Source: JAWSVE01 sp050789445 (GTDB taxonomy: Bacteria > Pseudomonadota > Gammaproteobacteria > Pseudomonadales > Cellvibrionaceae). Taken from it: a stretch of 64,000 nucleotides of DNA. Numbering within the stretch: position 1 is the stretch's first letter; every line of letters starts with the position of its first letter. Made by a program: the position numbers and the translations under genes. Below are positions 61,584-64,000 of this stretch, piece after piece. The notes under the pieces were generated by a model. That model saw only the letters and a list, made by a program, of their open reading frames with translations, searched no databases and was not told the DNA's origin. Location of the stretch: assembly GCA_050789445.1 (NCBI GenBank), contig JAILXR010000001.1:1426001-1490000 (forward strand), given 5' to 3'.

Positions 61584-62822
61584 TCAATCAATGACTGCCT
61601 GTGTAGCCAAAGCTTGCATATCCCAACGGATATTTAGATGCTCAAAGGGACGCAATTGCGTGAACACCATTCCGCAAAGCTGTTCTACTGGGTCGTTCCA
61701 CCAATGGGTGCAATACATACCAAACCACGAATAAGAGCCTTTACTGACAATACTGTGGGCAGCACCGGGATCATTAACAATCGAGAACCCTAACCCAAAA
61801 CCATGTCCTGGACCGGTAATCCAATTAAACTTATTTCCTATATGGTTTTGCAACATGAACTCAAGTGTTTTTCGGCTAACTAATCGCTGAGGTTTTTTTT
61901 TATCCGCCAAGGGAAAAAACAACCCTTGATTGCGTAGCATTTCCGTAAACTTAAAATAATCACTAACTGTCGACATTAACCCACCTGAACCAACAAACAG
62001 CTCACTATCTTCAGCCGCAAAAAAGCTGTCTTTAGTATTAGTATCCGCTAAAACAATCTTTCCGTTTTTATCAGGCTTGTAACAGGCAGCAAAACGGCTG
62101 AGCTTTTCATGAGGCAAATAAAAGTGCGTATCAATCATTCCTAATGGATCAAAGATTCTTTCTTGTAAAAAATCTTTTAAAGACATTCCCGAAATAACTT
62201 CCACTAAACGTCCTACCACACAGGTTGCTCGAGAATATTCCCATTCAGAACCCGGCTCAAAAGCCAAAGGAACTTGTGCTAACCGATCGACAAAATCGGC
62301 AATATTACCTTCTTTGCTGACAGGTTTTGCGATGTCAAAGTAAAGTTTATTAATATGGCCGCCAAGCCGATCTCGAAAATCACTGACAAAACCAGCAGTG
62401 TGTGTCAGTAAATGTCGGATATTGATTTTCCGTTTTGCAGGAACAGTTTTAAAACCACCACTTCCATCTTCAACCATAATATCCATACTAGAAAATGATG
62501 GAATATATTTTGAAACTGGATCATGGATCTGTAACTTGCCCTCCTCCATTAACATCATTAACGCCAACGAAACAATTGGTTTTGTTAAAGAGGCCACACG
62601 AAAAATAGTGTCTGTGGACATGGCTTCTTTTTTTTCAACTTCTTTAAATCCATTTGCTTCAAGATGAACAACTTTTCCATGGCGAGACACTAAAGTAACA
62701 GCGCCACAAATTAGATCATCCTCAACATAACGCCGCATAGTTGGCGCGATATTAGAAAGTCGTTTTGAGCACATTCCCACTGACTCAGGATCGGAAAACG
62801 GTAAATCAGATACATGATTCAT
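61584..62822 (-). CDS. Serine hydrolase of the beta-lactamase (class C/EstB) family
   Basis: A 412-residue protein without signal peptide. Nucleophile motif Ser78-LT-Lys81 (FRVASLTKPIVSLALMMLME), Tyr in GSEWEYSRATCVVGRLVEV and the late GHGFGLGFSIVNDPG that replaces the KTG box. This is the pattern of EstB-type esterases and D-aminopeptidases rather than true beta-lactamases. Cytoplasmic location argues against a role in antibiotic resistance. It lies 53 bp downstream of a TetR gene on the same strand, so expression probably depends on that regulator. Confidence 0.9.
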   Translation of the reverse strand: MNHVSDLPFSDPESVGMCSKRLSNIAPTMRRYVEDDLICGAVTLVSRHGKVVHLEANGFKEVEKKEAMSTDTIFRVASLTKPIVSLALMMLMEEGKLQIHDPVSKYIPSFSSMDIMVEDGSGGFKTVPAKRKINIRHLLTHTAGFVSDFRDRLGGHINKLYFDIAKPVSKEGNIADFVDRLAQVPLAFEPGSEWEYSRATCVVGRLVEVISGMSLKDFLQERIFDPLGMIDTHFYLPHEKLSRFAACYKPDKNGKIVLADTNTKDSFFAAEDSELFVGSGGLMSTVSDYFKFTEMLRNQGLFFPLADKKKPQRLVSRKTLEFMLQNHIGNKFNWITGPGHGFGLGFSIVNDPGAAHSIVSKGSYSWFGMYCTHWWNDPVEQLCGMVFTQLRPFEHLNIRWDMQALATQAVID

Positions 62823-62875
62823 AAAAGCAACACTTAATATCTAGAAATATTATTATTTTATTATCAAAGAATAAT

Positions 62876-63508
62876 TTATGATTGTTCGCCATTATAAATT
62901 TCAGGCAAGTCAAATGCCCCATCTAACCAAAGAGATACCGCTTTTAAAACCGCTTCTCTTCGATCAAGTTTAGCCGCCACATAAAATGACTTTTCTGTAG
63001 CCCTCATGACTAACAAAAAATACGCTTCTCGTAAAAAATCATCTGAATAACACGCTTTTTTAAACTGAGTTAATTGCTCTGCGACTATTTTTGCGTTTTC
63101 AAACATAGTCCCATAATATTTCGCCTTTAACGCAGGGTAATCCTCACCTGCGTCAAACCAAAATTGTTCACAAAAGGTAGCATCATTGTCGTACCACGTA
63201 GCCACATTATTTAACACAGCTATTTTAGGATTTTCTCCTATAGAAATAACGAACGGTTCCCCTAATGATTCAGCCCAACGATCTAAAACCGAGGCCACTA
63301 ATTCTTCTTTCGATCTAAATTGTTTGTAAAGCGTTTTTTTACTGATCGACAAGGTCTTCGCCATCTCATCAGTAGATACAGCTCGTACGCCAACCTTTTT
63401 AACTCGCTCAATGAACGAATCAATAATTCGTTCTTTCAATTCAAGGTTACAAGAAGATTCTTTTGTTATTTCTGAGTTATTATCATTTGATAGTATGGGT
63501 TCAGGCAT
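62876..63508 (-). CDS. TetR-family regulator
   Basis: A 210-residue repressor. Helix-turn-helix at about 35-70: FIERVKKVGVRAVSTDEMAK and TLSISKKTLYKQFRSKEELV. The C-terminal domain is a typical TetR ligand domain. The ATG at 63508 with GGGAG upstream is preferred over a TTG one codon earlier. It precedes the serine hydrolase gene in the same direction and likely controls this two-gene unit and its own promoter in the 490 bp upstream. Confidence 0.9.
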   Translation of the reverse strand: MPEPILSNDNNSEITKESSCNLELKERIIDSFIERVKKVGVRAVSTDEMAKTLSISKKTLYKQFRSKEELVASVLDRWAESLGEPFVISIGENPKIAVLNNVATWYDNDATFCEQFWFDAGEDYPALKAKYYGTMFENAKIVAEQLTQFKKACYSDDFLREAYFLLVMRATEKSFYVAAKLDRREAVLKAVSLWLDGAFDLPEIYNGEQS

Positions 63509-64000
63509 CAATTACTCCCATTGGTTTTTGTTATAGATTTAAGCATGCTCTAGTAGAATATGACTTTAGTTACTTAGCCACATAATAATCTATAAGCTGC
63601 AACTTAACACCTTATAAAATCGCATATTAGCGTTGTTTTGTGAATCATGAGTTCTAAAATTTATTTTTAGCATTTTTTTGAATATAAAAATAACACATGC
63701 ATAAATTATTATCAATGATAAATATACATATTTGTAACTGCACTATAAATATTTACGTATAGCTGTAGGTTATCAACAATAAAATTTATATTTCTGTAGT
63801 AAACGAAATCAATTAAACTAAACAACAAACATGAGATCATCATTTTTGTTACAAAGCTGAAAAACAGCCTTCATTTATAGTTCACAATCACCATAGATCT
63901 ACTAAACAGTATTAAGTCCCACTTAATTAAAAATATTTTTTAGCAAAAAAATAGTCAACCCAACCTAATAATTATGAGGCTACATATGTTATTTTACATT
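63509..64000. other. Very AT-rich region to the window end
   Basis: About 490 bp with no open frame of note on either strand. It holds the TetR promoter (leftward) and perhaps the promoter of a gene beyond the window. No operator palindrome was recognised. Confidence 0.4.

Noticed and set aside
61584..62822. Beta-lactamase resistance gene
   Set aside because: No signal peptide and no KTG box; fits cytoplasmic EstB-type hydrolases.
63509..64000. Very AT-rich end region as a possible replication origin
   Set aside because: No DnaA-box cluster, iterons or replication genes were seen.

Overview
The window is 64 kb of a low-GC, gene-dense gammaproteobacterial chromosome. The evidence is an MSHA type IV pilus locus, EpmC (EF-P hydroxylase), PdxB, FldB, bifunctional MnmC, YheU, TusA, an Fnr/Anr-type regulator and a GntR-linked prpB-prpC-acnD-prpF methylcitrate cluster. 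This set suggests a free-living, probably aquatic, motile or surface-attaching heterotroph. The species cannot be named from the sequence alone.

Layout. 1-4.6 kb: the end of a TetR-type regulator, an exported metallo-beta-lactamase-fold hydrolase resembling AHL lactonases, catalase-peroxidase KatG and an exported SRPBCC protein. 4.7-11.7 kb: the propionate (2-methylcitrate) operon behind its own GntR/FCD regulator, ending in a 12-bp tandem repeat that overlaps the prpF stop codon. 11.7-19 kb: a glucoside-use island holding a FucP/GluP-like sugar transporter, glucokinase, a GH3 lipoprotein beta-glucosidase and a LacI regulator. Near-identical LacI-type palindromes lie in both divergent gaps, and the first sits inside a symmetric bidirectional promoter. 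19.9-21.9 kb: a 1.9-kb segment bounded by 36-bp near-perfect inverted repeats. It carries a Y1/REP-type transposase, a second partial copy of that gene's 3' end, and a ParD/ParE-like toxin-antitoxin pair. 22.2-22.6 kb: tRNA-Gly(GCC) and tRNA-Glu(UUC) with a clear promoter. 22.8-33.6 kb: housekeeping and unknown genes (DUF1499, Tag-like glycosylase, msrB, alaA, pdxB, ExoIX-like nuclease, epmC, tusA, yheU, GcvR-like).

33.6-48.3 kb: one long minus-strand MSHA pilus operon in the order mshI, pilN-like, mshJ, mshK, mshL, mshE, mshG, a prepilin (mshB-like), mshA, mshC, mshD, mshO, mshP, mshQ. No mshM, mshN or separate mshF is present. 48.7-54 kb: trmL, fldB, mnmC, a glutamine cyclotransferase-like protein and a GAF/GGDEF diguanylate cyclase. 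54.3-55.6 kb: a tiny Gly-rich lipoprotein followed by a secreted coiled-coil protein with seven 15-residue YadA-head-like repeats. 55.9-64 kb: cobB, fnr/anr, DUF4202, a small exported protein behind a CRP-like site, bolA with a 23-bp perfect hairpin upstream, a START-like protein, a serine beta-lactamase-fold hydrolase and a TetR regulator.

Most of the window is ordinary core genome. The parts most worth a second look are the inverted-repeat element carrying a toxin-antitoxin pair, the secreted repeat protein with its lipoprotein partner, the symmetric LacI operator/promoter, and the long hairpin near bolA. No CRISPR array, prophage, rRNA or recognisable defence island was seen.
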